Assembly: GCF_001942345.1 (NCBI RefSeq)
Contig: NZ_MKKI01000043.1
Location: forward strand, 62,001 to 126,000
DNA from: Corynebacterium sp. CNJ-954
Lineage (GTDB): Bacteria > Actinomycetota > Actinomycetes > Mycobacteriales > Mycobacteriaceae
DNA length: 64,000 nucleotides
Direction of reading: 5' to 3'
The translations under genes and the position numbers were made by a program. This document shows positions 17,964-27,375 of the stretch, in pieces. The first letter of the stretch is position 1, and each line of letters starts with the position of its first letter. The notes under the pieces are model-generated. The model had not been told where the DNA came from and did no database searches. It saw only the letters and a list, made by a program, of their open reading frames with translations.

Positions 17964-18884
17964 ATGAACATCGACCTTCACCAGCTCGAGGTGTTCGTGG
18001 AAGTCTCCCGCACCCGCAATGTCGCCCGGGCAGCAGAGAACCTTGGGCTCACCTCCTCCCCCGTCAGTCGCACGCTGCGTACTCTCGAACACCGCACCGG
18101 CCCGTTGTTCCACCGCGCGCACCATGACATGCAGCTCACCGAACACGGACGGACGTTGCTGGGAACCGCGGTGAGTATCCTGCAGCTGTCCCAGGTCTTC
18201 GAGGATAAGGCCGCCGGTACCGAACGGACGCTGCGCTACGGTGTGACCCCCTGGGTCCCGGACGCCTATGCCGAGACGTTCCGCACCGCCGTCGGACTGT
18301 CGGGCATCACACCCGAGGACGCGGCATCCGGGGTGTCGGTGGAACTGCTGGAGAAACTGCAGTTCGGTGAGATCGACATGGCCCTAGTCCATTTACCCGT
18401 CACCCTGCCTGACATCAGCTCACTGGTTCTCGGCCGCTACACCTTCGACCTGATGGTCGCCGCCGATGACCCACTGGTCCAGGTGGCAGCCAACGCCGCG
18501 GTCCCGCTGTCCGCGCTGCACGACCGAAAGATCGTCACACTCCCCTTCTCGCAGATGCAACCGGCATCCGGAGACAACGTGCGCGAATGGTTCAACCGGG
18601 CGGGAGTCACCGACATCACGGAAGTCAGCTTCAGCGACTATGCGGTACTCGCCTCCCGTCTGCCGCGGACCCACGAGGTCAGTATCGGGGCCCGGGGCCA
18701 TTCCCTCAGCCACGTCCGTGGGGCCGACAGTAAAGTGGTCATGCTTCCGGTCGCCGGTGAACAACCCTGCTTCGAGATCGGTGTGGTCTGGCGCTCCGGA
18801 GCCACCACCCGGCGCGAGGAGATCGACCGGGTGGTGGCCGCTTTGACGGAGTCGCCGGGGTTAGCGGACCGCCTCGACGGCTGA
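17964..18884 (+). CDS. LysR-family transcriptional regulator
   Basis: A 306-residue LysR protein. The helix-turn-helix is at about 18-40 (NVARAAENLGLTSSPVSRTL), a dimer helix follows, and the effector domain runs from about 90 to 290. It overlaps the end of the minus-strand acyl-CoA dehydrogenase gene tail-to-tail by 24 bp. Its target is probably the acyl-CoA operon at 18861-26167, but the promoter of that operon is 7 kb away, so this is uncertain. Confidence 0.88.
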   Translation: MNIDLHQLEVFVEVSRTRNVARAAENLGLTSSPVSRTLRTLEHRTGPLFHRAHHDMQLTEHGRTLLGTAVSILQLSQVFEDKAAGTERTLRYGVTPWVPDAYAETFRTAVGLSGITPEDAASGVSVELLEKLQFGEIDMALVHLPVTLPDISSLVLGRYTFDLMVAADDPLVQVAANAAVPLSALHDRKIVTLPFSQMQPASGDNVREWFNRAGVTDITEVSFSDYAVLASRLPRTHEVSIGARGHSLSHVRGADSKVVMLPVAGEQPCFEIGVVWRSGATTRREEIDRVVAALTESPGLADRLDG

Positions 18885-20002
18885 CACGGCGCCGATCCGT
18901 CGGGCGAGGTTCGCCCGATGGAACTGGGCGTCGCCGAACAACACCTGGTCCGCCCGCGCCCGCTTCAGGTACAGGTGCGGGCTCGCTTCCCAGGTGAAAC
19001 CCATCCCGCCGTGGAACTGGATGTTCTGGTGGGTCGCCGTCACCGCCACGTCGGTGCAGATACCGGCGGCGAGGGAGGCGGTCGCCGCCAGCTCCTCCGG
19101 GGAATCCTGCGCGGCCCACAGGGCGTACCGGGACGCTGACGCCGCCGATTCGACGTCGACCAGCACATCCGCCGCCATGTGTTTCAGCGCCTGGAACTCC
19201 CCGATCGCCTGCCCGAACTGCACCCGTTCCTTCATGTACGCGACCGCGTCCTCCAACGCCCGGCGGGCGACACCGACCTGTTCGGCCGCCAGCCCCACAG
19301 CTGCCAGATCCAGCACCCTGGACACCTGCTCCCACCCTGAGTCTGTGCCGCCGAGCGGGGTGGCCGGTGCCCGGTCGAAGCGCACATGGGCCACCCGGCG
19401 TGTGGGGTCGAGGGTGGAGAGCCCCCGCGTCGACACACCGTTGCCCGGTGCACTGTGAACAGTGAGATGTCAGCGTCGGCACCGGTGCGGGCGAGGACGA
19501 TGAACACCCCGGCATTCTGACCGTCGATGACCTCCGGGCTGGTGCCTGAGACGGTCCAGCCGTCCGTGTCTTCCTCGGCGGTGGCAGTGACTCCGGCGAC
19601 GTCCCACCGTCGGTTCTCCCCGGGGAACGCCAGCGTGCCGATCAGGGAACCGTCCGCGATGCCCGGCAGGATTTCCTGCTGTGCCGCAGTATCCCCGGAC
19701 TCCAGGACCGTCATCCCGGTGAGGACGGTGGTGGCGAAGTAGGGGGCGCAGAGTAGTGCCGCCCCGGCTTCCTCCAGGACGATGCCAAGTTCGGTCCAGC
19801 CGAAGCCCTGCCCACCGAACTCCTCGGGGACGGCTATGCCCTGCAACTGAAGTTCGCGGGCCATCCGGTCCCACACCTGCGGGTCGTAGCCGGCGTCGGT
19901 GTCCATGGCCTGGCGGACCAGGGTCTCCGAGGAGACGGTGGCGAAGAAGTCCCGGACCACTGCCTGGAACTCGTCCTGCTCCTCAGTACGTGGTGCAAAC
20001 AT
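18861..20002 (-). pseudogene. acyl-CoA dehydrogenase, one single-base frameshift
   Basis: Small type (about 380 residues when joined), like subunits that partner a larger acyl-CoA dehydrogenase in cholesterol and branched-acid degradation. The N-terminal domain (MFAPRTEEQDEFQAVVRDFF, PEEFGGQGFGWTELGIVLEE) reads to about residue 182. The frame then breaks near 19455: ADISLFTVH is followed by nonsense, while the other frame resumes at VSTRGLSTLDPTRRVAHVRFD and ends with the FAD-domain segment QNIQFHGGMGFTWE. One added base restores the gene. It lies 17 bp after the second dehydrogenase gene, so the two are cotranscribed and may form a heterotetramer. Confidence 0.85.
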
Positions 20003-20019
20003 GTCGTTGTTCTCCCGTT

Positions 20020-21285
20020 CTACTTCTCGCCGGTCTGGTCGCCGGTCTGGTCACCACTGAGGCTGCGGTTCACTGCCTTGCGGACGTCGCGGAACGGCAC
20101 GCCCTTGTCGGGCTGCACCCCACGCGGCAGGCCGAGGACCCGTTCGCTGATGATGTTGCGTTGAATCTGGTCGGTGCCGCCCCCGACGGAGTTGAAGAAG
20201 CCCATCATGAGGTCGTAGGACGTCCGGTAGGCGACGGGGTCCCCGGTCGTCGCGTCCTTGTCGTACTGCAGGCCGCGGGTTCCGAGCAGCCGGAACTCCA
20301 GGTCGGACGCCCCGTGGAGAATCCGGGAGTTCGCCAGCTTGCCGAGGGACGCCAACGGCGACCCGCCTCGTGACCGGTTCTCCATCTTCGCCCGGGCCTG
20401 GGTCCAGTCGTTGGTCAGCCGCCAGGTGTGGATCTTCATCAGTTCGTCGATGATCACCGGATCGTCCAACCTGTCTGCGGTGCGGGCCGCATCGACGAGG
20501 TCGTCGCTGCGCGTGAAGACCGCGGAGCGCGAACCGGCCTCCGCGGTGTCCCGCCCGACCTGGGCCATCTCCCCCATACCCCTGCGCTCGGCGCCGAGTG
20601 CGGACTGCAGGACCTTCCAACCGTTGCCTTCACCACCGATGAGGTTCGCGGCCGGGACGACGGCGTCGGTGAGGAAGACCTCGTTGAACTCGGAGCCACC
20701 GGTCATCTGACGGATGGGAACGACCTCGACACCGTCCTGCTGCATGGGGAAGATGAACAGGCTGATCCCGGCATGTTTCGGCACGTCCCAGTTCGTCCGG
20801 GCGATGAGGATCGCGAAGGTGGCGCGGTGGCCGTTGGTGGTCCACACCTTCTGACCGTTGATGATGTAGTTCTCGCCGTCGTCGGACAGCTCCGCCTTCG
20901 TCTGGATACTGGCGAGGTCGGAGCCCGCCCCGGGTTCGGAGTAGAGCAGACAGCCCAGGTCCCACTCGCGGGTGATCATCGGACGCAGCAGCCGTTCCTT
21001 CTGTTCAGCCGTGCCGTAGTCGGTCAGTGCGGCTCCAGGCAGCAGCAGCCAGGAGACCTCGGAGAACGGGGCGACGTCCCGTGCCCCACCCGGGGCACCG
21101 GCGTCGTCGAACGCCCGGAGCACCTCGCGGGCCTGCTCGCGGGTGTAGCCGCGTCCGAAGTTCTCCGGCGCCCAGGACGGCACCCCGTATCCGGCGTCGA
21201 CGATCGTGTTCCGCCAGCCGAGGTAGTCGGTGCCGTTCCAGTTCTCCCGGATCCAGGACGCCGTCTCGTCGTAGATGCCGCTCAT
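20020..21285 (-). CDS. acyl-CoA dehydrogenase
   Basis: A 421-residue flavoprotein. It has the FAD and substrate signatures CLLYSEPGAGSDLAS, IINGQKVWTTNGHRAT and VGGGTDQIQRNIISERVLGLPRG. The ATG at 21285 overlaps the thiolase-like stop (ATGA) and follows AGAGGAGG. The C-terminus carries a small direct repeat (GDQTGDQTGEK). Together with the downstream shorter paralogue it resembles the paired FadE proteins of steroid and terpenoid side-chain oxidation. Confidence 0.92.
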   Translation of the reverse strand: MSGIYDETASWIRENWNGTDYLGWRNTIVDAGYGVPSWAPENFGRGYTREQAREVLRAFDDAGAPGGARDVAPFSEVSWLLLPGAALTDYGTAEQKERLLRPMITREWDLGCLLYSEPGAGSDLASIQTKAELSDDGENYIINGQKVWTTNGHRATFAILIARTNWDVPKHAGISLFIFPMQQDGVEVVPIRQMTGGSEFNEVFLTDAVVPAANLIGGEGNGWKVLQSALGAERRGMGEMAQVGRDTAEAGSRSAVFTRSDDLVDAARTADRLDDPVIIDELMKIHTWRLTNDWTQARAKMENRSRGGSPLASLGKLANSRILHGASDLEFRLLGTRGLQYDKDATTGDPVAYRTSYDLMMGFFNSVGGGTDQIQRNIISERVLGLPRGVQPDKGVPFRDVRKAVNRSLSGDQTGDQTGEK

Positions 21286-22913
21286 GCCTGTGCCTCCTCT
21301 GTGGTCCCAGTGGTCTCGCGTGCGATGCCGCGGATGATGTTTCGGTCGCCGTCCTGCTCTATCACCAGCGTGGCACCGAAGACCGCGTCCGAGCTCAGCA
21401 GTCTGATGACCTCGTCGGATGCTGCGCCTCCGCGGCCGCCGGGACCTCCGGGGTTTCGGGGCTCGCTGACCGCGAGGATCCGGGCGTTGTCCGGGGTGCG
21501 GGCCACGACGATGCCGATCCAGTCGCGGTTGAGGTCGGTGGTGACCGTGTAGGACTCGACCGTCGCCGGGCCGGAGTAGTGCTCCACGATCTCGGGGGCA
21601 GCCATGGCGTCCAGAGCCTCCTGCAGTGGGCGGTCGTCCCAGTCGGTGTACTCCACCGGTGTGGTGGAGTACACCCCGGAGGAGTACTTCGTCATCCATC
21701 CGCCGTTGGCGCCCACGAAGCCGAAGCTGCCGGGATTCTTCCGCAGCCGGTCGGCCATCTCGGCGATGGCGTGCATCGAGTAGTTGTTGCCGGCCCCGCC
21801 GAAAAACGGCAGCCCACCGGTGAGGGTGAGCCCGCGCGGGTCGTCCGGTGCGATTCCCAGGGCATCGCAGATGTTGAACACCGGGATCGGGAAGCAGCTG
21901 TACAGGTCGAGGAATGCCAGGTCATCGGCACTGATCCCGGCGCGCTCGATCGCGGTACGCGCCGAGAGCACCGACGCCGGGGAGACCGACAGGTCCGCGC
22001 GCTCGGTCACGGTGCGTTCGGTCAGGTCACTGTAGCCGTGCAGGAAGACCCACTTCTCCTGCGGGACACCGAGCTCCCGTGCTTTTCCGACGGAGGTCAG
22101 CAGCACCGCCGCGCCCTGGTTGACCTGGTCGCGGGCGACCAGGAACCGCGGGTAGGGGTCGGCGATGAGACGGTTACGTTCGGTGACGGCGACGAGTTCC
22201 CCGGCGGTACGCTCCGTCAACGCGGCAGCGTAGGGGTTGGACGCGGCGACGCGGGTGAACGGTGCGAACAACTCCCCCATCGCCGTCGCGTAGTCCTCGC
22301 GGCTCAGGCCGAGACGACGGCGCCGGGCGTTCTCGAAGACCGCGTACTCCGGCGGGGCGCCGAGCAGCCCGTGGCGGACCTCGTAGGGCACGTGCAGGTC
22401 GTCGACCTGCATGCCCCGGTCCTCCAGCTGACCGCCGACGGTCTCGGTGAAATCGGGGGCGTCGTCACGTCCTGCCAGCGCACGGGCGGTGGAGATCGCC
22501 TCGGAGCCGGCCAGGAGCACCACCTCGGCGTCTCCGTCGGCGATGGCCCCGCTGAACTCGGTGACGAGATGCTGCGGTCCCTGCCCACCGACGACCTCCA
22601 GCACGGCGCGACGGGGGTCCGCACCGATCCGTGCGGCGATGGAGCGGGCGATGTTGTCCGACTTACCCAGCGGTGCGACCGCGCCGGGCGTGGAGATCTC
22701 GAACTGCCGGATGACGGCGATGGTGTCGATGGCGGCAGCGATGGTGTCGATGTCGGCTGCCGGGTCGGGGCCGGCGTCCTGCACCGCGCGGCGGGCCGCC
22801 TCCCCGGCGAGGTCTGCGGCCGACCAGCGGTGGTAGTCGTCGGCGGTCACCGGGTCGGTGGCTTGCCCGACTCCGACGAGGACGGGGGTTCGGGGGTCGA
22901 GTGAGTCGGTCAT
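21282..22913 (-). CDS. thiolase-like acetyl-CoA acetyltransferase without the usual active-site Cys
   Basis: A 543-residue thiolase-fold protein, longer than classical thiolases (about 390) because of a C-terminal extra domain (about 430-543). Where the nucleophilic Cys normally sits it reads EVVGGQGPQHLV, and the C-terminal HGG/GHP motifs are replaced by LTGGLPFFGGAGNNYSMHAI. The motif DLYSCFPIPVF, conserved in this actinobacterial subgroup, contains the only obvious central Cys. It may be a retro-aldolase or a thiolase using a different nucleophile, as in Ltp2-like aldolases; this is inference. It starts one base after the enoyl-CoA hydratase stop. Confidence 0.85.
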   Translation of the reverse strand: MTDSLDPRTPVLVGVGQATDPVTADDYHRWSAADLAGEAARRAVQDAGPDPAADIDTIAAAIDTIAVIRQFEISTPGAVAPLGKSDNIARSIAARIGADPRRAVLEVVGGQGPQHLVTEFSGAIADGDAEVVLLAGSEAISTARALAGRDDAPDFTETVGGQLEDRGMQVDDLHVPYEVRHGLLGAPPEYAVFENARRRRLGLSREDYATAMGELFAPFTRVAASNPYAAALTERTAGELVAVTERNRLIADPYPRFLVARDQVNQGAAVLLTSVGKARELGVPQEKWVFLHGYSDLTERTVTERADLSVSPASVLSARTAIERAGISADDLAFLDLYSCFPIPVFNICDALGIAPDDPRGLTLTGGLPFFGGAGNNYSMHAIAEMADRLRKNPGSFGFVGANGGWMTKYSSGVYSTTPVEYTDWDDRPLQEALDAMAAPEIVEHYSGPATVESYTVTTDLNRDWIGIVVARTPDNARILAVSEPRNPGGPGGRGGAASDEVIRLLSSDAVFGATLVIEQDGDRNIIRGIARETTGTTEEAQA

Positions 22914-23720
22914 CTACTCCGCCTTCCATTCCGGGGCGCGCTTCTCGGCGAAGGCGGTCATGCCCTCCATCGCGTCGGCGCTGCGTATCAGCGCCGCGCT
23001 CTCGGTGTCATTGCGTAACCAGTCGTCGTTCTCGGCGTCGACGACGCCGTCGGTGATGCCGTGGGCCACACGTTTGGTGGCCTGGACCGACAGCGGGGCG
23101 TTGCGGTTGATCTTCTCCGCCAGCTCCAGGGCGGCGTCGAGGACCTCGTCCTGCGGGACGACACGGTTGACCATGCCGAGTTCGTAGGCGCGGGCAGCGG
23201 GTATCGGTTCGGCGGTGAGCATGGTCTCCATCGCCACCTTCACCGGGATCTGGCGGGGCAGGCGGAATGCACCGCCGGCGGCGGCCATGATGCCGCGGGT
23301 GACTTCCGGCAGACCGAAGGTGGCGGTGTCGGCGGCGACGGCGAGGTCACTGGCCAGCGTGATCTCGGTGCCGCCACCGAGGGCGAAACCGTTGACGGCG
23401 GCGATGACCGGCTTGGAGATCCAGTGCTTCACGAAACCGGCGAAGCCCCAGCTCTTCAGTGGTTCCTCGGTCATGCCGAGGTCGCCGGCCGCCGCGGCCT
23501 TAAGGTCGGCGCCGGCGCAGAACGCCTTGTCACCGGATCCGGTGACCACGACGGTACGCACGCTGTCGGTGTGCTCGGCCTGTTCCAGTGCCTCGCCGAG
23601 GGCGAGGGCGAGGTCCCGGTTCACGGCGTTGCGTGCCCCGGGGCGGTTGAGGGTGATCAGCAGGGTGTGTCCGCGTTGCTCGACGAGGACGGGGTCAGAG
23701 GGTTCAGTCGGATCAGTCAC
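22914..23720 (-). CDS. enoyl-CoA hydratase/isomerase
   Basis: A 268-residue crotonase-fold enzyme: ITLNRPGARNAVN at the N-terminus, CoA-binding oxyanion motif AFCAGADLKA (about 66-75), second oxyanion motif NGFALGGGTEITLASDLAVA, and a catalytic-Glu region FGLPEVTRGIMAAAGG. It hydrates a 2-enoyl-CoA made by the dehydrogenases of this operon. Its start overlaps the CoA-transferase stop by 4 bp. Confidence 0.93.
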   Translation of the reverse strand: MTDPTEPSDPVLVEQRGHTLLITLNRPGARNAVNRDLALALGEALEQAEHTDSVRTVVVTGSGDKAFCAGADLKAAAAGDLGMTEEPLKSWGFAGFVKHWISKPVIAAVNGFALGGGTEITLASDLAVAADTATFGLPEVTRGIMAAAGGAFRLPRQIPVKVAMETMLTAEPIPAARAYELGMVNRVVPQDEVLDAALELAEKINRNAPLSVQATKRVAHGITDGVVDAENDDWLRNDTESAALIRSADAMEGMTAFAEKRAPEWKAE

Positions 23721-26167
23721 TGTGGTGCTCCTGTGGTGGTGGGTGTGTCAGACGGGTGTGGTTCGAGGGCGCCGCTGGTGACGAGGGCGTCGATCATGTC
23801 CTCGTCGAGTCCCAGGACGTCGCGGATGACCTCGCGGGTGTGTTCACCCTGCAGGGGTGCCGGCTGCAGCCGGGCGTCCCCGAGGCGGAGACTGCGTCCT
23901 TCGGAGGCGAGTGTGGGGAACGGCTCGGTGAACTGGGGCTGGGTCATGGTGGTGAGCAGTCCCCTCTCCGAGAAGTCGTGGTCGTGCCCGATGTCGGCGA
24001 ACCGCATCATGTGTCCGGCGGGGACGCCGGCGTCCTGCAGTTGGCGTTCCGCGGTGATCGCGGTGCGGGAGGACGTCCATTCCCGGAGTGCGTCCTCCAG
24101 TTCCTCATTGTGGGCGAGCCGACCGCTGGGCGTGGCGAAACGATCATCACTGATCCATTCCGGGTGGCCGATGGCGTCGGCCAGTGCGGCAAAGCGTTGG
24201 TCTCCGTGCCCGTCGACGACGATCCACTCGTCGTCGCCGGTAGCCGGAAAAAGACCCCGCGGGGCGTCCTGCGGTGTGGTCAGCGCGGCGACACCGGAGC
24301 CCGGTTCCAGGGACTCGGCGGCGAGGTGGCCGCCCATCGCGGCGAAGATGGCGTCGACCTGGGCGGTGGTGACCATCCCGCCCCGGCCGGTGCGTGCACG
24401 GCGGAGCAGCAGTGCGACCACGGCGATGGCGTTGAGTCGGCCGACCACGTGGTCGGGGTAGATGGTGATGGTGTCGCTGTAGCCGTCGGCGTCGCCTGGA
24501 TAACACCACAGCGCCGACAACCCCGACGCGGCACGGACCAGTGGACCGTAACCCATCTTCGTCGACCACGGCCCGGTGGCCCCGTAGGCGGAGGACTCCG
24601 ACAGGACGACGCCCGGGTTGATTGCCCGGACGGCGTCATGGCCGAAACCGAGACGGTCGAGGGTGCCGGGCTTGAAGTTCGTGAGAACCACGTCCGCCTC
24701 GGCGATGAGCTGCCGGAGGAGGTCCTTGCCCTCCCCGGTGGTGAGGTCGAGCCCGAGACTGCGCTTGTTGCGGTGACCCCAGGCGAAGCTCTTGGTCATC
24801 TGCACCCCGGGAAGCATCTGGCGGCACCCGTCGGGATGGCTGGTCGACTCGATCTTGATGACGTCGGCACCGTAGTCGGCGAGCAGGCGCCCGGTTTCCG
24901 CGCCCATGACGATCACCCCGAAGTCCAGGACGCGCAGGCCGCTGAACGGGAGGCCCCTGCCGCCGTCGTCTCCGTCGGCGTGCCCCTTGACGACGGGGTC
25001 CGTGACCGGGGCGGCGAGCCAGGCGCCGTCGTGCGGTCCCTCGTCGGTGCGTCCTGGTGCGGTGCCGGTGATCCCGGTTCGTGCACCGTCGATGGTGTAC
25101 ACCCCGGTCGGCACCGTGGCGGTACGGCCGTCGGCGAGGGTGAGGTCGCCGAGACTGCCGCTCTCGTAGAATGCAGGCTCACCGATGACGTCGGAGAGTT
25201 CGTCGATGGACGTCGTCGGCACGCGGAGTTCCTCACCACGGCGGACGGCCTCCTGCGTGGTCATGCCGGCGAACAGCGCGCGGTAGCGGGCGAAGATCCG
25301 GTCCTGTTCCTGGAAGCGGTGGGTCGGTCTGTTGTACTCGGGTGCGCTGAACTCCTCCGGGTTGCCGAGCCACGTCAGCATCGCCTGCCACTGCCGTGGG
25401 GCCAGCACACAGATGCGTACCATCCCGTCGGACGTGGGAAAGATCGGGTAGAGCGCGCGGGCGTCGGGGCGCCCGGGCGGGACGTCGAAGGGGTCGACGC
25501 CGGTGCGCCCCGAGCCCTGCATACCCATCGGTGGGTCGAAGATGTGGGCCAGTGCGTCCAGTGTGGAGAAGTCGATGAGGTCACCGGTGCCGGTGCGCCG
25601 CGCGTTGTAGTACGCGGTGATGGTCATCCACGCCGCCTGCGGTGCGACGGCCCCGGCGACGAGGAAGGACGGCGGCAACAGCGGTTCCTCCCGGTCCGGC
25701 AGTCCGGAGCGGGACAGGATCGTCGACAGCGCGAACTGCACGTCCGGGGTGGACGTCCAGTTCTTCTTCGAACTCTGCTCACCGAAATCGCTGAGCAGGG
25801 TGATGACCGTGCCGGGGTGGTCCTCGGCGAGGGCCGCGGGGTCGACGAGGTTGCCGGTGACGTAGTCGGAGAGCCGGTTGACCAGGACGATGTCCGCGCC
25901 ACCGATGAGCTCACCGAGGGTGTCCTGCGCCCTGGTGGCGGTGGCGTCGACGGTGGTGAAGCGTTTCGTGGCGTTGGCGATCTCGAAGGTCAGGCTGGTG
26001 TCGCCGGAGAGCACACCGTCACGACGGTCGGCCGACCCTCCGGGCGGTTCGACGCGTAGGACGTCTGCGCCGAGGTCGGCGAAATACCGGCCGACCATCT
26101 GGAACTCACCTTCAGCGAGGTCGAGGACCCTCACGCCTGCCAGCGGTGGATCGACGGTGTCTGTCAT
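23717..26167 (-). CDS. tandem-domain CaiB/BaiF family III CoA-transferase
   Basis: An 816-residue protein made of two complete family III CoA-transferase domains. Domain 1 (about 1-390) begins LAGVRVLDLAEGEFQMVGRY, where family III enzymes carry the start motif. Domain 2 (about 400-816) begins FSGLRVLDFGVIVMGAETGR and has the classic WGHRNKRSLGLDLTTGEGK and NFKPGTLDRLGFG. Single-domain members are about 400 residues and interlock as dimers, so the fusion fixes one dimer in a single chain. It is first in the operon and probably activates the acid substrate with CoA. ATG 26167 is chosen because domain 1 begins directly after it. Confidence 0.9.
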   Translation of the reverse strand: MTDTVDPPLAGVRVLDLAEGEFQMVGRYFADLGADVLRVEPPGGSADRRDGVLSGDTSLTFEIANATKRFTTVDATATRAQDTLGELIGGADIVLVNRLSDYVTGNLVDPAALAEDHPGTVITLLSDFGEQSSKKNWTSTPDVQFALSTILSRSGLPDREEPLLPPSFLVAGAVAPQAAWMTITAYYNARRTGTGDLIDFSTLDALAHIFDPPMGMQGSGRTGVDPFDVPPGRPDARALYPIFPTSDGMVRICVLAPRQWQAMLTWLGNPEEFSAPEYNRPTHRFQEQDRIFARYRALFAGMTTQEAVRRGEELRVPTTSIDELSDVIGEPAFYESGSLGDLTLADGRTATVPTGVYTIDGARTGITGTAPGRTDEGPHDGAWLAAPVTDPVVKGHADGDDGGRGLPFSGLRVLDFGVIVMGAETGRLLADYGADVIKIESTSHPDGCRQMLPGVQMTKSFAWGHRNKRSLGLDLTTGEGKDLLRQLIAEADVVLTNFKPGTLDRLGFGHDAVRAINPGVVLSESSAYGATGPWSTKMGYGPLVRAASGLSALWCYPGDADGYSDTITIYPDHVVGRLNAIAVVALLLRRARTGRGGMVTTAQVDAIFAAMGGHLAAESLEPGSGVAALTTPQDAPRGLFPATGDDEWIVVDGHGDQRFAALADAIGHPEWISDDRFATPSGRLAHNEELEDALREWTSSRTAITAERQLQDAGVPAGHMMRFADIGHDHDFSERGLLTTMTQPQFTEPFPTLASEGRSLRLGDARLQPAPLQGEHTREVIRDVLGLDEDMIDALVTSGALEPHPSDTPTTTGAPQ

Positions 26168-26454
26168 CGTGGTTCTCCGTCCTTCCCGGGGCGCGGTGCG
26201 CACCCCGTCTGTCCTCAAAACTACGAGGGTGGCGGACGCGCCGGCGACGCAAATGATGGGGACCGGACGTGTCAGGTTGTGCGCGGTGTACATGCCAATT
26301 ATTGGGACGTTGTTCGCGGGTTCACGGCTCGGCGAGGTCACCGATCCGGTGTGGACCGTCCTGCGAGCCGGGGCACCGTGCAGCACCGACCCCAGACATG
26401 ACCACCCACCGGCGTGTAAGGGACAGGACACCGGCAAGAAGGTACGGGCAGACC
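26168..26454. other. 287-bp gap between the acyl-CoA operon and the malonate operon
   Basis: Holds no convincing gene. It must contain the promoter of the acyl-CoA operon and the end of the malonate transcript, both on the minus strand. I see a short palindrome CCAATTATTGG near 26285 and no clear terminator stem with a T run. Confidence 0.4.
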
Positions 26455-27375
26455 TCAATGACCTTCTGTCACCCTCCAGCGGGCGACGGCCTCGTCAAGC
26501 CCCACGCTGTCGACTGACCAGCACCGGAATCTGCCTTCGATGTCGCGGAGCATTCCCAGCAGTGACTCTCCGGGAGCACACTGCACCCAACTGGTCACTC
26601 CTCGCTCTGCGACAGCCGCCATCCCGCTGGACCACTGCACCGGCTGATCCGTCGACGCGACAAGGTCGGACAGAATCGCTGAGCCGCGGCGCAACAGGCG
26701 CCCCGAACAGTTCGCCACCAGTGGAAAATCCGGTCGGCCAACGGGGGCGTCTCCCGTCGCGTCGTCCAACGCTCTCCTTGCAGGTGTCATCAACGGACTG
26801 TGCGCAGGGACCGCCACGTCGAGCCGTATGACCCGCTGCGCGCCTGCGTCAGCCGCCCTCCGCTGCAACTGGTCCAATGCAGTGTCAGCCCCAGACACCG
26901 TGCACTGCAGCGGCGTATTCAGATTCGACACCCAGGCCTCCTCACCGATCTCCGCCACCAGCCGTCGTACCGCCGCCGCTGACAGCCCGACAACCGCAGA
27001 CATGCCGTAGCCGGTAGAAGCCGCAGCCGCCATCCGCGAAGCTCGGATATCAACGAGTCGCAGCGCGTCACCGAAGCTCAGGACGCCTGCGGCAACTGCG
27101 GCGCTCCAGGCCCCCAGAGAATGCCCTGCGCCGATGTCCGGCCGAAACCCCCTGTTCCGCAATGCAACGTTGATCCCACTGTGTAGGACCAGCAAGGTCA
27201 ACTGCACGGCGCGGGTCCCGCGGAGGGACACCTCCGAATCAAGTTCCCACACGTCCTCGCCGAGTGTGTCCGACGCCTCCGCCACGTGATCCACGACCTC
27301 GGACAGGCCTGCCCACCGATGCAGCATCCCGGCGCGCTGGCTCCCCTGTCCACCGAACAGCATCACCGTCGTCAT
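26455..27375 (-). CDS. mdcH: malonate decarboxylase malonyl-CoA:ACP transacylase (epsilon)
   Basis: A 306-residue FabD-like acyltransferase: LFGGQGSQRAGM at the N-terminus, nucleophile GHSLGAWSA with Ser near residue 86, and a His in VPAHSPLM (about 192). In malonate decarboxylase systems MdcH loads malonate from malonyl-CoA onto the prosthetic group of the acyl carrier protein to start turnover. It is the last gene of the mdc operon; its start overlaps mdcG by 4 bp. Confidence 0.92.
   Translation of the reverse strand: MTTVMLFGGQGSQRAGMLHRWAGLSEVVDHVAEASDTLGEDVWELDSEVSLRGTRAVQLTLLVLHSGINVALRNRGFRPDIGAGHSLGAWSAAVAAGVLSFGDALRLVDIRASRMAAAASTGYGMSAVVGLSAAAVRRLVAEIGEEAWVSNLNTPLQCTVSGADTALDQLQRRAADAGAQRVIRLDVAVPAHSPLMTPARRALDDATGDAPVGRPDFPLVANCSGRLLRRGSAILSDLVASTDQPVQWSSGMAAVAERGVTSWVQCAPGESLLGMLRDIEGRFRCWSVDSVGLDEAVARWRVTEGH

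Noticed and set aside
20428..21552. A 374-codon plus-strand frame within the acyl-CoA operon
   Set aside because: It lies opposite a certain acyl-CoA dehydrogenase gene; the composition is that of a shadow.
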